A stretch of 64,000 nucleotides of DNA, taken from Sepiola atlantica. Taxonomy: Eukaryota > Mollusca > Cephalopoda > Sepiida > Sepiolidae. The DNA lies in assembly GCA_963556195.1 (NCBI GenBank), contig OY744532.1, positions 100,174,706 to 100,238,705 of the forward strand, in the 5' to 3' direction. A program made the translations under genes and the position numbers. Shown one piece after another: positions 13,301-26,079 of this stretch. How positions within the stretch are numbered: position 1 is the stretch's first letter; every line of letters begins with the position of its first letter. The notes beneath the pieces are model-generated. The model was not told the DNA's origin, did not search any database, and was given only the letters and a program-made list of their open reading frames with translations.

Positions 13301-16300
13301 AACAAATGGGGGCAAGATGTCATAAAACATACAAAACAAACAAATCTATTATTCATTTACAATAGATATTGTGTTTCCCCATTAAATCAAACAAATGGGG
13401 GCAAGATGTCATAAAACATACAAAACAAACAAATCTATTATTCATTTACAATAGATATTGTGTTTCCCCATTAAATCAAACAAATGGGGGCAAGATGTCA
13501 TAAAACATACAAAACAAACAAATCTATTATTCATTTACAATAGATATTGTGTTTCCCCATTAAATCAAACAAATGGGGGTAAGATGTCATAAAACATACA
13601 AAACAAACAAATATATTATTCATTTACAATAGATATTGTGTTTCCCCATTAAATAAAACAAATGGGGGTAAGATGTCATAAAACATACAAAATAAACGAA
13701 TCTATTATTCATTTACAATAGATATTGTGTTTCCCCATTAAATCAAACAAATGGAGGCAAGATGTCATAAAACATACAAAACAAACAAATCTATTATTCA
13801 TTTACAATAGATATTGTGTTTCCCCATTAAATCAAACAAATGGGGGTAAGATGTCATAAAACATACAAAACAAACAAATCTATTATTCATTTACAATAGA
13901 TATTGTGTTTCCCCATTAAATCAAACAAATGGGGGCAAGATGTCATAAAACATACAAAACAAACAAATCTATTATTCATTTACAATAGATATTGTGTTTC
14001 CTCATTAAATCAAACAAATGGGGGTAAGATGTCATAAAACATACAAAACAAACAAATCTATTATTCATTTACAATAGATATTGTGTTTCCCCATTAAATC
14101 AAACAAATGGGGGCAAGATGTCATAAAACATACAAAACAAACAAATCTATTATTCATTTACAATAGATATTGTGTTTCCCCATTAAATCAAACAAATGGG
14201 GGTAAGATGTCATAAAACATACAAAATAAACGAATCTATTATTCATTTACAATAGATATTGTGTTTCCCCATTAAATCAAACAAATGGGGGCAAGATGTC
14301 ATAAAACATACAAAACAAACAAATCTATTATTCATTTACAATAGATATTGTGTTTCCCCATTAAATCAAACAAATGGGGGTAAGATGTCATAAAACATAC
14401 AAAACAAACAAATCTATTATTCATTTACAATAGATATTGTGTTTCCCCATTAAATCAAACAAATGGGGGCAAGATGTCATAAAACATACACAACAAACAA
14501 ATCTATTATTCATTTACAATAGATATTGTGTTTCCCCATTAAATCAAACAAATGGGGGTAAGATGTCATAAAACATACAAAATAAACGAATCTATTATTC
14601 ATTTACAATAGATATTGTGTTTCCCCATTAAATCAAACAAATGGGGGCAAGATGTCATAAAACATACAAAACAAACAAATCTATTATTCATTTACAATAG
14701 ATATTGTGTTTCCCCATTAAATCAAAAAATGGGGGTAAGATGTCATAAAACATACAAAACAAACAAATCTATTATTCATTTACAATAGATATTGTGTTTC
14801 CCCATTAAATCAAACAAATGGGGGCAAGATGTCATAAAACATACAAAACAAACAAATCTATTATTCATTTACAATAGATATTGTGTTTCCCCATTAAATC
14901 AAACAAATGGGGGCAAGATGTCATAAAACATACAAAACAAACAAATCTATTATTCATTTACAATAGATATTGTGTTTCCCCATTAAATCAAACAAATGGG
15001 GGCAAGATGTCATAAAACATACAAAACAAACAAATCTATTATTCATTTACAATAGATATTGTGTTTCCCCATTAAATCAAACAAATGGGAGTAAGATGTC
15101 ATAAAACATACAAAACAAACAAATCTATTATTCATTTACAATAGATATTGTGTTTCCCCATTAAATCAAACAAATGGAGGCAAGATGTCATAAAACATAC
15201 AAAACAAACAAATCTATTATTCATTTACAATAGATATTGTGTTTCCCCATTAAATCAAACAAATGGGGGTAAGATGTCATAAAACATACAAAACAAACAA
15301 ATCTATTATTCATTTACAATAGATATTGTGTTTCCCCATTAAATCAAACAAATGGAGGCAAGATGTCATAAAACATACAAAACAAACAAATCTATTATTC
15401 ATTTACAATAGATATTGTGTTTCCCCATTAAATCAAACAAATGGGGGTAAGATGTCATAAAACATACAAAATAAACGAATCTGTTATTCATTTACAATAG
15501 ATATTGTGTTTCCCCATTAAATCAAACAAATGGGGGCAAGATGTCATAAAACATACAAAACAAACAAATCTATTATTCATTTACAATAGATATTGTGTTT
15601 CCCCATTAAATCAAACAAATGGGGGCAAGATGTCATAAAACATACAAAACAAACAAATCTATTATTCATTTACAATAGATATTGTGTTTCCCCATTAAAT
15701 CAAACAAATGGGGGCAAGATGTCATAAAACATACAAAACAAACAAATCTATTATTCATTTACAATAGATATTGTGTTTCCCCATTAAATCAAACAAATGG
15801 GGGCAAGATGTCATAAAACATACAAAACAAACAAATATATTATTCATTTACAATAGATATTGTGTTTCCCCATTAAATCAAACAAATGGGGGTAAGATGT
15901 CATAAAACATACAAAATAAACGAATCTATTATTCATTTACAATAGATATTGTGTTTCCCCATTAAATCAAACAAATGGGGGTAAGATGTCATAAAACATA
16001 CAAAACAAACAAATCTATTATTCATTTACGATAGATATTGTTTCCTCATTAAATCAAACAAATGGGGGTAAGATGTCATAAAACATACAAAATAAACGAA
16101 TCTATTATTCATTTACAATAGATATTGTGTTTCCCCATTAAATCAAACAAATGGGGGTAAGATGTCATAAAACATACAAAATAAACGAATCTATTATTCA
16201 TTTACAATAGATATTGTGTTTCCCCATTAAATCAAACAAATGGGGGTAAGATGTCATAAAACATACAAAACAAACAAATCTATTATTCATTTACAATAGA

Positions 16301-18190
16301 TATTGTGTTTCCCCATTAAATCAAACAAATGGGGGCAAGATGTCATAAAACATACAAAACAAACAAATCTATTATTCATTTACAATAGATATTGTGTTTC
16401 CCCATTAAATCAAACAAATGGGGGTAAGATGTCATAAAACATACAAAATAAACGAATCTACTATTCATTTACAATAGATATTGTGTTTCCCCATTAAATC
16501 AAACAAATGGGGGCAAGATGTCATAAAACATACAAAACAAACAAATCTATTATTCATTTACAATAGATATTGTGTTTCCCCATTAAATCAAACAAATGGG
16601 GGTAAGATGTCATAAAACATACAAAACAAACAAATCTATTATTCATTTACAATAGATATTGTGTTTCCCCATTAAATCAAACAAATGGGGGCAAGATGTC
16701 ATAAAACATACAAAACAAACAAATCTATTATTCATTTACAATAGATATTGTGTTTCCCCATTAAATCAAACAAATGGGGGCAAGATGTCATAAAACATAC
16801 AAAACAAACAAATCTATTATTCATTTACAATAGATATTGTGTTTCCCCATTAAATCAAACAAATGGGGGCAAGATGTCATAAAACATACAAAACAAACAA
16901 ATCTATTATTCATTTACAATAGATATTGTGTTTCCCCATTAAATCAAACAAATGGGAGTAAGATGTCATAAAACATACAAAACAAACAAATCTATTATTC
17001 ATTTACAATAGATATTGTGTTTCCCCATTAAATCAAACAAATGGAGGCAAGATGTCATAAAACATACAAAACAAACAAATCTATTATTCATTTACAATAG
17101 ATATTGTGTTTCCCCATTAAATCAAACAAATGGGGGTAAGATGTCATAAAACATACAAAACAAACAAATCTATTATTCATTTACAATAGATATTGTGTTT
17201 CCCCATTAAATCAAACAAATGGAGGCAAGATGTCATAAAACATACAAAACAAACAAATCTATTATTCATTTACAATAGATATTGTGTTTCCCCATTAAAT
17301 CAAACAAATGGGGGTAAGATGTCATAAAACATACAAAATAAACGAATCTGTTATTCATTTACAATAGATATTGTGTTTCCCCATTAAATCAAACAAATGG
17401 GGGCAAGATGTCATAAAACATACAAAACAAACAAATCTATTATTCATTTACAATAGATATTGTGTTTCCCCATTAAATCAAACAAATGGGGGTAAGATGT
17501 CATAAAACATACAAAACAAACAAATCTATTATTCATTTACAATAGATATTGTGTTTCCCCATTAAATCAAACAAATGGGGGCAAGATGTCATAAAACATA
17601 CAAAACAAACAAATCTATTATTCATTTACAATAGATATTGTGTTTCCCCATTAAATCAAACAAATGGGGGCAAGATGTCATAAAACATACAAAACAAACA
17701 AATCTATTATTCATTTACAATAGATATTGTGTTTCCCCATTAAATCAAACAAATGGGGGCAAGATGTCATAAAACATACAAAACAAACAAATCTATTATT
17801 CATTTACAATAGATATTGTGTTTCCCCATTAAATCAAACAAATGGGAGTAAGATGTCATAAAACATACAAAACAAACAAATCTATTATTCATTTACAATA
17901 GATATTGTGTTTCCCCATTAAATCAAACAAATGGGGGTAAGATGTCATAAAACATACAAAACAAACAAATCTATTATTCATTTACGATAGATATTGTTTC
18001 CTCATTAAATCAAACAAATGGGGGTAAGATGTCATAAAACATACAAAATAAACGAATCTATTATTCATTTACAATAGATATTGTGTTTCCCCATTAAATC
18101 AAACAAATGGGGGTAAGATGTCATAAAACATACAAAATAAACGAATCTATTATTCATTTACAATAGATATTGTGTTTCCCCATTAAATCA
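7385..18190. repeat. Satellite domain A (GATATTG/CCCC type)
   Basis: Units carry GATATTGTGTTTCCCC and mostly CAAACAAATC. Blocks of three to four 87-bp TTTCCTC units recur near 7445-7700, 9030-9350, 10010-10250 and 11590-11830, each followed by runs of GGGGGCAAG units closed by a GGGAGTAAG unit. From about 13690 a variant with AATAAACGAATC is interspersed. The rare variants at 15481 (CTGTTATTC) and 16025 (TTTACGATAG) recur at 17348 and 17981, showing a multi-unit duplication of about 1.87-1.96 kb. Confidence 0.9.
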
Positions 18191-21100
18191 AACAAATGGG
18201 GGTTTGATGTCATAAAACATACAAAACAAACGAATCTATTATTCATTTACAATAGCGATTGTGTTTCTCCATTAAATCAAACAAATGGGGGTTAGATGTC
18301 ATAAAACATACAAAACAAACGAATCTATTATTCATTTACAATAGCGATTGTGTTTCTCCATTAAATCAAACAAATGGGGGTAAGATGTCATAAAACATAC
18401 AAAACAAACGAATCTATTATTCATTTACAATAGCGATTGTGTTTCTCCATTAAATCAAACAAATGGGGGTTTGATGTCATAAAACATACAAAACAAACGA
18501 ATCTATTATTCATTTACAATAGCGATTGTGTTTCTCCATTAAATCAAACAAATGGGGGTTTGATGTCATAAAACATACAAAACAAACGAATCTATTATTC
18601 ATTTACAATAGCGATTGTGTTTCTCCATTAAATCAAACAAATGGGGGTTAGATGTCATAAAACATACAAAACAAACGAATCTATTATTCATTTACAATAG
18701 CGATTGTGTTTCTCCATTAAATCAAACAAATGGGGGTAAGATGTCATAAAACATACAAAACAAACGAATCTATTATTCATTTACAATAGCGATTGTGTTT
18801 CTCCATTAAATCAAACAAATGGGGGTTTGATGTCATAAAACATACAAAACAAACGAATCTATTATTCATTTACAATAGCGATTGTGTTTCTCCATTAAAT
18901 CAAACAAATGGGGGTTTGATGTCATAAAACATACAAAACAAACGAATCTATTATTCATTTACAATAGCGATTGTGTTTCTCCATTAAATCAAACAAATGG
19001 GGGTTTGATGTCATAAAACATACAAAACAAACGAATCTATTATTCATTTACAATAGCGATTGTGTTTCTCCATTAAATCAAACAAATGGGGGTAAGATGT
19101 CATAAAACATACAAAACAAACGAATCTATTATTCATTTACAATAGCGATTGTGTTTCTCCATTAAATCAAACAAATGGGGGTTAGATGTCATAAAACATA
19201 CAAAACAAACGAATCTATTATTCATTTACAATAGCGATTGTGTTTCTCCATTAAATCAAACAAATGGGGGTTTGATGTCATAAAACATACAAAACAAACG
19301 AATCTATTATTCATTTACAATAGCGATTGTGTTTCTCCATTAAATCAAACAAATGGGGGTTTGATGTCATAAAACATACAAAACAAACGAATCTATTATT
19401 CATTTACAATAGCGATTGTGTTTCTCCATTAAATCAAACAAATGGGGGTTTGATGTCATAAAACATACAAAACAAACGAATCTATTATTCATTTACAATA
19501 GCGATTGTGTTTCTCCATTAAATCAAACAAATGGGGGTTAGATGTCATAAAACATACAAAACAAACGAATCTATTATTCATTTACAATAGCGATTGTGTT
19601 TCTCCATTAAATCAAACAAATGGGGGTAAGATGTCATAAAACATACAAAACAAACGAATCTATTATTCATTTACAATAGCGATTGTGTTTCTCCATTAAA
19701 TCAAACAAATGGGGGTTTGATGTCATAAAACATACAAAACAAACGAATCTATTATTCATTTACAATAGCGATTGTGTTTCTCCATTAAATCAAACAAATG
19801 GGGGTTTGATGTCATAAAACATACAAAACAAACGAATCTATTATTCATTTACAATAGCGATTGTGTTTCTCCGTTAAATCAAACAAATGGGGGTTTGATG
19901 TCATAAAACATACAAAACAAACGAATCTATTATTCATTTACAATAGCGATTGTGTTTCTCCATTAAATCAAACAAATGGGGGTTTGATGTCATAAAACAT
20001 ACAAAACAAACGAATCTATTATTCATTTACAATAGCGATTGTGTTTCTCCATTAAATCAAACAAATGGGGGTTAGATGTCATAAAACATACAAAACAAAC
20101 GAATCTATTATTCATTTACAATAGCGATTGTGTTTCTCCATTAAATCAAACAAATGGGGGTAAGATGTCATAAAACATACAAAATAAACGAATCTATTAT
20201 TCATTTACAATAGCGATTGTGTTTCTCCATTAAATCAAACAAATGGGGGTTAGATGTCATAAAACATACAAAACAAACGAATCTATTATTCATTTACAAT
20301 AGCGATTGTGTTTCTCCATTAAATCAAACAAATGGGGGTTTGATGTCATAAAACATACAAAACAAACGAATCTATTATTCATTTACAATAGCGATTGTGT
20401 TTCTCCATTAAATCAAACAAATGGGGGTTTGATGTCATAAAACATACAAAACAAACGAATCTATTATTCATTTACAATAGCGATTGTGTTTCTCCATTAA
20501 ATCAAACAAATGGGGGTTTGATGTCATAAAACATACAAAACAAACGAATCTATTATTCATTTACAATAGCGATTGTGTTTCTCCATTAAATCAAACAAAT
20601 GGGGGTTTGATGTCATAAAACATACAAAACAAACGAATCTATTATTCATTTACAATAGCGATTGTGTTTCTCCATTAAATCAAACAAATGGGGGTTAGAT
20701 GTCATAAAACATACAAAACAAACGAATCTATTATTCATTTACAATAGCGATTGTGTTTCTCCATTAAATCAAACAAATGGGGGTAAGATGTCATAAAACA
20801 TACAAAATAAACGAATCTATTATTCATTTACAATAGCGATTGTGTTTCTCCATTAAATCAAACAAATGGGGGTTAGATGTCATAAAACATACAAAACAAA
20901 CGAATCTATTATTCATTTACAATAGCGATTGTGTTTCTCCATTAAATCAAACAAATGGGGGTTTGATGTCATAAAACATACAAAACAAACGAATCTATTA
21001 TTCATTTACAATAGCGATTGTGTTTCTCCATTAAATCAAACAAATGGGGGTTTGATGTCATAAAACATACAAAACAAACGAATCTATTATTCATTTACAA

Positions 21101-21470
21101 TAGCGATTGTGTTTCTCCATTAAATCAAACAAATGGGGGTTTGATGTCATAAAACATACAAAACAAACGAATCTATTATTCATTTACAATAGCGATTGTG
21201 TTTCTCCATTAAATCAAACAAATGGGGGTTTGATGTCATAAAACATACAAAACAAACGAACCTATTATTCATTTACAATAGCGATTGTGTTTCTCCATTA
21301 AATCAAACAAATGGGGGTAAGATGTCATAAAACATACAAAACAAACAAATCTATTATTCATTTACAATAGATATTGTGTTTCTCCATTAAATCAAACAAA
21401 TGGGGGTTAGATGTCATAAAACACATAAAACAAACGAATCTATTATTCATTTACAATAGCTATTGTGTTC
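18191..21470. repeat. Satellite domain B (GCGATTG/CTCC type)
   Basis: Units switch abruptly to GCGATTGTGTTTCTCC with AAACGAATC. They cycle among three forms after GGGGG: TTTG, TTAG and TAAG. A seven-unit higher-order repeat of 623 bp is visible at 20070-20692 and 20693-21315, and both copies keep the AATAAACG variant in the TAAG unit (20159 and 20782). Four-unit cycles (356 bp) occur earlier, for example 18379 to 18735. Confidence 0.9.
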
Positions 21471-21489
21471 CTTTATATAATAAGCCCCC

Positions 21490-21760
21490 AAACCGGTTGA
21501 TATGCCATAAAACTGATGGACATAGAAAACAGGTTGACATATAGAGCAACAGAATGGACCCAGAGGCAATGGAAAAGACCTAGAGGAAGTCAAAAGCCCA
21601 GTGGAGAGACAAGCTGGATAGTCAACTAGGTCCTACTTGGCCACGCCTAACCAGGGATAAAACAAGGTGGAAAGAAACCAGGGAGGGGTTCCTCCACAAG
21701 GAGTGAAATAAAAAGACCCTGATGATGATGATGATGATTGATGATGATGATGATATGCTG
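21490..21760 (+). mobile_element. RTE-type LINE C-terminal fragment with ATG tail
   Basis: R-A-T-E-W-T, then K-R-P-R-G, one frameshift, then W-R-D-K-L-D, G-P-T-W-P-R-L-T-R-D, W-K-E-T-R-E-G-F and a stop give the end of a LINE reverse-transcriptase ORF. A (GATGAT)n-like tail follows at 21717-21752. This order (basic R-P-R-G, W-x-D, a W-x-x-L/R-A-x-D-R block, ATG tail) is typical of RTE-clade elements. It is 5'-truncated where the satellite ends, and the one-base frameshift near 21585 kills the frame. Confidence 0.75.
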
Positions 21761-22299
21761 TAAAACAAACAAAACCCCCCTCCAACCTATGTATCCTTTA
21801 GAATCGGTATTTTTTAAAAATGTGTAAGTTCTTCCGATACGTAAAAACATAAAAAAATGTTTTTTTATTTTTGTTAGAATTTCTTTTGTCAGACAGCAAT
21901 ATTTTGTTATATATTTTTCTTCCTTTTTTAACCAATAGATTCAGTTGTAAATTTCTAAAACTGAAAATACGTCAGACTCATCTTGACGATCTGTAACTTT
22001 TTTTTATACATTTAACCTGTAATTTAATTCAAGATGGCTTTTTTTTTATATGGCTGGCGATGAAAATAGGTGTTGTTTTTTTTAAATCTATTTGTGCTTC
22101 CAGGGTTGGAAAAATGTACTGAAATATCAATATAATTTCCTCTGTTAACAAAATTACATTTTTGTTTTAACTTTTTGTTTAACTGATGCTTGATTTGAGC
22201 AGACAACAAATATGGTGGGAAATCTTTTTGTCTTGTTTCTTCTTTCTTTAAAGAATCTAATACATTATATGTTTGCATATTCACCCACATCTTTAATAT
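21761..22299. other. AT-rich DNA without recognised features
   Basis: Homopolymer T runs and a short random open frame only. A fragment resembling satellite sequence (GATATGCTGTAAAACAAACA, near 21752) may be a relic unit. Confidence 0.5.
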
Positions 22300-22410
22300 A
22301 ATACTAAAACTCTGATAACGACCTTACTTGCTTGCTTATTTGCACATTGAATGTTTTTAGATGGTGAGAGGTAGGGCGAATGAGACGATAAGAGGTGGGA
22401 GGAGGGGAAT
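22300..22410 (+). repeat. Dispersed repeat, copy 1
   Basis: AAAACTCTGATAACGACCTT, then TTGCTTGCTTATTTGCA and GGTAGGGCGAATGAGA. The same string order recurs at 23590-23705. It may be a shared 5' part of a Helitron-like element ending at 24593, which is an inference. Confidence 0.6.
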
Positions 22411-22559
22411 TAACATATTATTATATCTGCATCGGGCTTTCTCATGACCACGATCGGTGAAGCTTTTCTATAATTCCTTGCTTTATCATTTGTTTTGTTT
22501 TTAATTTGATCCTAACTACTGTAGCATTACCTACCCGTTTTTACATAATTACACATACA

Positions 22560-22900
22560 TTCACCAGGGGGCGTTTCAGACCCGAATTATCTCCTCTTTT
22601 GCGATGATAGAGGGCGCTACAGTCTGTGATATAAATAGGGAAGTACAAGAAAATTGACTCTCTTTCTTCCGGTCTGGCCGCTGATAAACACACTTACCAG
22701 CACATATGCGCTACACACACACACGCACACACACACACTTCACCATATGTAAGACATTTCGCTCAGCTTCCACACAAACACACACACCTGTACACATCCT
22801 TTTCAAACTTTATTGTACACATTTTTATGGACGCAATCTCAAAGTGAACCCTGTTGGGTTTGAGGGGAATAAATGATTTTTGCATGCATTATCGTTTCTG
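22560..22900 (+). other. Possible promoter or LTR-like segment
   Basis: A TATA-like motif (GATATAAATAGG, about 22628), a CA-rich stretch (22710-22790) and an AATAAA near 22869 occur in promoter-to-polyadenylation order within about 250 bp. Clear TG...CA ends or a duplication were not found, so an LTR is only one possibility. Confidence 0.25.
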
Positions 22901-22960
22901 TGTTGTTTTTTGTTTCGCTCGTAATTACTTATGTTAGAACATGTACCTACTACATTTAGG

Positions 22961-23469
22961 GAGGGCCTGTGGACGAGTGGTTATAGCACTTGTCTTTGGG
23001 CTGGACGACCCGGGTTCTGATCCCACTCACGGCATGCGGATTTTCGGGTCTGAAAACTCCCTCTATCCACCCAGCAGTAAATGGGTACCTGACTAAAACT
23101 TAGGGAAGGTTCAAGGCAGCGGAAGGAGAGGGATGGGCTCCGCCTTACATATGCTGTGCCCTAGACACGGTGATTCTTAACAAATCACCGCCGCTACGGC
23201 CATGGGCAGTGTGCGATGTCGGCAACAACACTCGTGCGCGTCCAGGCTATGCGACCTTTACCTTTTTTACCTTTACCTTTTTTATCTTTACCTTTACCTT
23301 TACCACCTTTACCTATACCTTTTTTACCTTTACCTTTACCTTTTTTACCTTTACCTTTTTTACCTTTACCTTTTTTACCTTTACCTTTACCACCTTTACC
23401 TTTACCTTTTTTACCTTTACCTATACCTTTTTTACCTTTACCTTTTTTACCTTTACCACCTTTACCTTT
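22961..23469 (+). mobile_element. tRNA-derived SINE with target-site duplication
   Basis: The head has a Pol III A box (GTGGACGAGTGGTTATAGCA) and a B box (GGTTCTGATCCC) and is followed by a unique body. The 3' part is a long TTTACC-type simple tail (about 23250-23468). The insertion is bracketed by ACCTACTACATTTAGG (22945-22960) and ACCTACTACATTAGG (23470-23484), a 15-16 bp duplication typical of LINE-mediated insertion. The proline/phenylalanine-rich frames over the tail are artefacts. Confidence 0.9.
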
Positions 23470-23589
23470 ACCTACTACATTAGGAATAATTAATGAATCT
23501 TCAAGATTCCGAACAGCTTGGTTAATGTTTTTCTTTTAAACGAATGCCCACCTTGTAATTGTTCAGCTATACTATTTGTCATTTTTATA

Positions 23590-23705
23590 TCTATCTAAAA
23601 ACTCTGATAACCTTACTTGCTTGCTTGTTTGTTTGCAGATTGGATGTTTTAGGTTGTAAGAGGCAGGGCGAATGAAGTGAGAATTGGTGGAAGGAGGGGG
23701 AGTAG
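23590..23705 (+). repeat. Dispersed repeat, copy 2
   Basis: AAAACTCTGATAACCTTACT, TTGCTTGCTTG and GGCAGGGCGAATGAAG match copy 1 at 22300-22410 in order and spacing. A GTA/GTG trinucleotide run follows at 23740-23790. Confidence 0.6.
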
Positions 23706-23742
23706 ATGGAGGGGGAACTGATGCAAAAGGGAAATGAAAGAG

Positions 23743-23782
<40 letters not shown>

Positions 23783-23886
23783 CAGCCGCAGCATAATAAT
23801 AGGAGAACAAGATGATAAATAAGTGGCATAAATAAACAAAAGGAGAAGACTAACGTAGTAGTAGTATATAAGCCCCCTAATTATAT

Positions 23887-24395
23887 ATGGAGTACTGTTG
23901 TCATATTTGGGCTGGTGAATCTCTGTCCCATTTGAGGGTACTTGATAAGGTGCAGAAACATATCTGTAATTTGATTGGCCATACCCTTTCTTATTCTCTG
24001 CACCCTCTCTCTCACAGACGTGATGTTGCTAGTCTCACTCTTTTCTATAAATACTATTATAGCATGTGTTCTTCAGAGTTATGTGATCTATTCCCTGCTT
24101 CTTTTGTTCCAGCTCGTTTGACTCATTGGTCTAGTGGTCTCCATCAATTTGCTGTTTTGATACCTCATTGTAATACAGCTTCCTATTCCAGTAGTTTCTT
24201 TCCAAGAACTTCAGGCTTGTGGAACTCTCTTCCTGCTGACTGTTTTCCTCCTACCTATAGCCTTGGTCTTTTCAAGACTAAGGCCAATAAGCATCTTCTA
24301 TCTTTGTGATAATCATATTTCGTTTCTGTTATTTCCTTACATCAATTGGCTTCATGCCTTGTCTGGAGAGATTTCCATTAAAAAAAAAGGTTGAG
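23887..24395 (+). mobile_element. Jockey-like LINE 3' end with open 140-codon remnant
   Basis: An open frame at 23887-24309 encodes the post-palm region of a non-LTR reverse transcriptase: M-E-Y-C-C-H-I-W-A-G at the start, V-Q-K near residue 22, L-S-H-R-R-D-V-A-S-L near 42, F-Y-K-Y-Y near 53, F-F-P-R-T-S-G-L-W-N-S-L-P near 104 and F-K-T-K-A-N-K-H-L at the end. The same order is seen in the copies at 52383-53365 and 63060-63545; the latter is the closest relative and is truncated at almost the same point. A 3' UTR and an A run end it at about 24389. The palm and endonuclease are missing, so it is a dead 5'-truncated copy that happens to stay open. Confidence 0.85.
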
Positions 24396-24454
24396 TTTTT
24401 TTTTTATTATATTAAGTAAAAGAAAGAGGAAGTTAGTGAGGGGCAGTCAGAGGG

Positions 24455-24476
24455 TAGAGAGAGAGAGAGAGAGAGA
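24455..24476. repeat. (GA)n microsatellite
   Basis: Short GA array within a purine-rich stretch. Confidence 0.9.
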
Positions 24477-24566
24477 GGGGCAATCTGAGGAAGTGGTAGA
24501 GAGAGAATTTTCAAAGAAAGATATTACACATTTCTTTTATAACTTCTATTTTGTCATCCATGTTTT

Positions 24567-24593
24567 CGGACAACGTCGGGTAGCCTTGCTAGT
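24567..24593 (+). mobile_element. Helitron-like 3' terminus
   Basis: CGGACAACGTCGGGTAGCCT followed by TGCTAGT. A small GC hairpin ends about 12 nt before a terminal CTAGT, the CTRRT layout of Helitron 3' ends. A better-preserved relative with hairpin CCCGG-GCAACG-CCGGG lies on the minus strand at 60854-60886. No Rep/helicase coding was seen. Confidence 0.5.
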
Positions 24594-25203
24594 ATATATA
24601 CATTGTTGATAAACATCTTTCAAAAAAAAAAATATATATAAGGCTTATATACACCCTTTAAATGCAATGCATCTGGCCAACTGTGTTGATAGAAAGAATC
24701 TAAACAAATTACTGCAATGTTTTTCAGCCTCGCCTTTCTCTTTGGCTAATGTAAACAATATCCCTTTACTTCTTCTGCAAAGTTGCCTCCCTTAGCATCT
24801 GACTGTTTATTAGTTGACTAATGGCTGGAATTCTGTTTACTGTGAACTGATTGGATGGAGGGAAAACAGCAGAGGGGGGATAAGAGGAAATAAAAGTAGT
24901 CTATCTTAATAAATAACATTTGTGTTGTGAAAATTCATGTTTTCTTTTGATTGATTACGAGCATAAATAAACCATGATACTTGACTTTTAAACTTGAATT
25001 CAAGCCAGAAAAGGTATCTAGAGGGAAAAGCAATATCAGAAAGAATCACAAAATTTATGCATTCATTCATTCCGTATGAATCAGTTGATTCTGTTGTTGT
25101 CATTGGTTTCCACGATATTTTTCTAGTCAGAATTCTTTCCGGAAAGAAATCGGATACTTACAGGGGGAACCACATGAAGGTTGCCAACATCTTAAATGAA
25201 AGT
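24594..25203. other. AT-rich DNA without recognised features
   Basis: No conserved frame or known element was recognised. Confidence 0.5.
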
Positions 25204-25277
25204 GGAACGAACTAGATTCGAACTTGGCACACCCAGGTCGTCATTCCGTGTCGTTAACCACTTAGCCACCGCCACCT
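25204..25277 (-). repeat. tRNA-like SINE head
   Basis: On the minus strand TGGCTAAGTGGTTAACG is a near-ideal A box and AAGTTCGAATCTAG a good B box, with spacing right for a tRNA-derived promoter. The acceptor stem does not close and there is no CCA or clear terminator, so this is a SINE head or tRNA pseudogene. Confidence 0.55.
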
Positions 25278-25289
25278 CCCAATTTATGC

Positions 25290-26079
25290 ATACAAAGGAG
25301 TTAATTACCTTTTATTGACAATTTTTTAAGACAACGAAAGATAAAAAGTTTGTAAAGAATAGAAGTTCAAAGTATCCAAGGAACGTTCTAGGTGAAAGAA
25401 AGCGTTTTGTCTATAAAAGGAAATTGAGTACACCTGTTCATTTCGGATGGAGCCGCGTGCATTTATGTGTGTGCAAATGGGATATGTATAAAGATGTGTA
25501 TGTATTTTAGAATGCCTGTTTTTTTTTTCAGTGAAAGAGGGTATATACCAACTGTGTGTATGTGTTTATTTAACAGTGTGTATATGCTTGTGCTGTATTT
25601 TGTAGTCCGTGAAAGTCTCTTATTGTGTTTGCAGCTATACCATCGGCACAGGGTGTCGAGGCTATTTTGTGATGGTCGTTCTCACATGCATCGATTGTGG
25701 AAGAAAAATAGGAAAAGAGAGAGAAAAACTGTGTTTAGGTTTTTATACTCTGTGCTAAATTTAAGAACTGAATATTTCGTGTGCTGTGATTGGTTGAATG
25801 AAACTACTGATTTGAACTCTTTTCCAATCAAGAGTTGATACATAAATACAACATTCACTGCCGCTACTGCTTCTAACAAGTTTCTATCCGTCAGTTTTAA
25901 TGTTGCGTTTCAACCTTGTGTCAAACACGCAGCAACCAAGTTGCCGTAATTATTACAAAATCATTGAAGGGGGAGACGGGCTAAAAGAGAGCGATCTAAA
26001 TCACTAATTAATTCACTGGTTTACAAAAAAAAAATTAGGGTCTGAGGCAAGAATGGGGATAGATATTTTTTGCTAATTT
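25290..26079. other. AT-rich DNA without recognised features
   Basis: It holds a 123-codon open frame (25467-25838) of skewed composition that matches nothing I know. I take it as chance. Confidence 0.5.

Larger units (their letters stand above)
7260..21475. repeat. 89-bp satellite array, 14.2 kb
   Basis: About 160 head-to-tail units. The consensus order is CTATTATTCATTTACAATAG, ATATTGTGTTTCCCCATTAA, ATCAAACAAATGGGGGCAAG, then ATGTCATAAAACATACAAAA and CAAACAAAT. The period is exactly 89 bp over long runs; a variant unit lacks two bases (ATTGTTTCCTC in place of ATTGTGTTTCCCC) and is 87 bp. Edge units at 7260-7385 and 21410-21475 are diverged while the interior is nearly identical, as unequal exchange or recent amplification would produce. 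Each unit opens with an imperfect palindrome (CTATT...AATAG). No long open frame survives in any direction. There are no unique spacers, so it is not a CRISPR-like array. Confidence 0.98.

Noticed and set aside
7260..21475. CRISPR-like array
   Set aside because: Units are contiguous and nearly identical with no unique spacers, in a eukaryotic repeat context.
7260..21475. Hammerhead motif inside the satellite unit
   Set aside because: GAAAC occurs on the minus strand, but no CTGANGA lies upstream in the unit, and no stem II forms.
22560..22900. Confirmed solo LTR
   Set aside because: TATA and AATAAA order is suggestive, but no TG...CA ends with a target duplication could be found.
23170..23493. 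Three overlapping frames of about 100 codons
   Set aside because: They lie over the TTTACC simple tail of the SINE.
25467..25838. 123-codon gene
   Set aside because: Cysteine- and aromatic-rich random composition, no recognised motif, overlapping open frames on the other strand.
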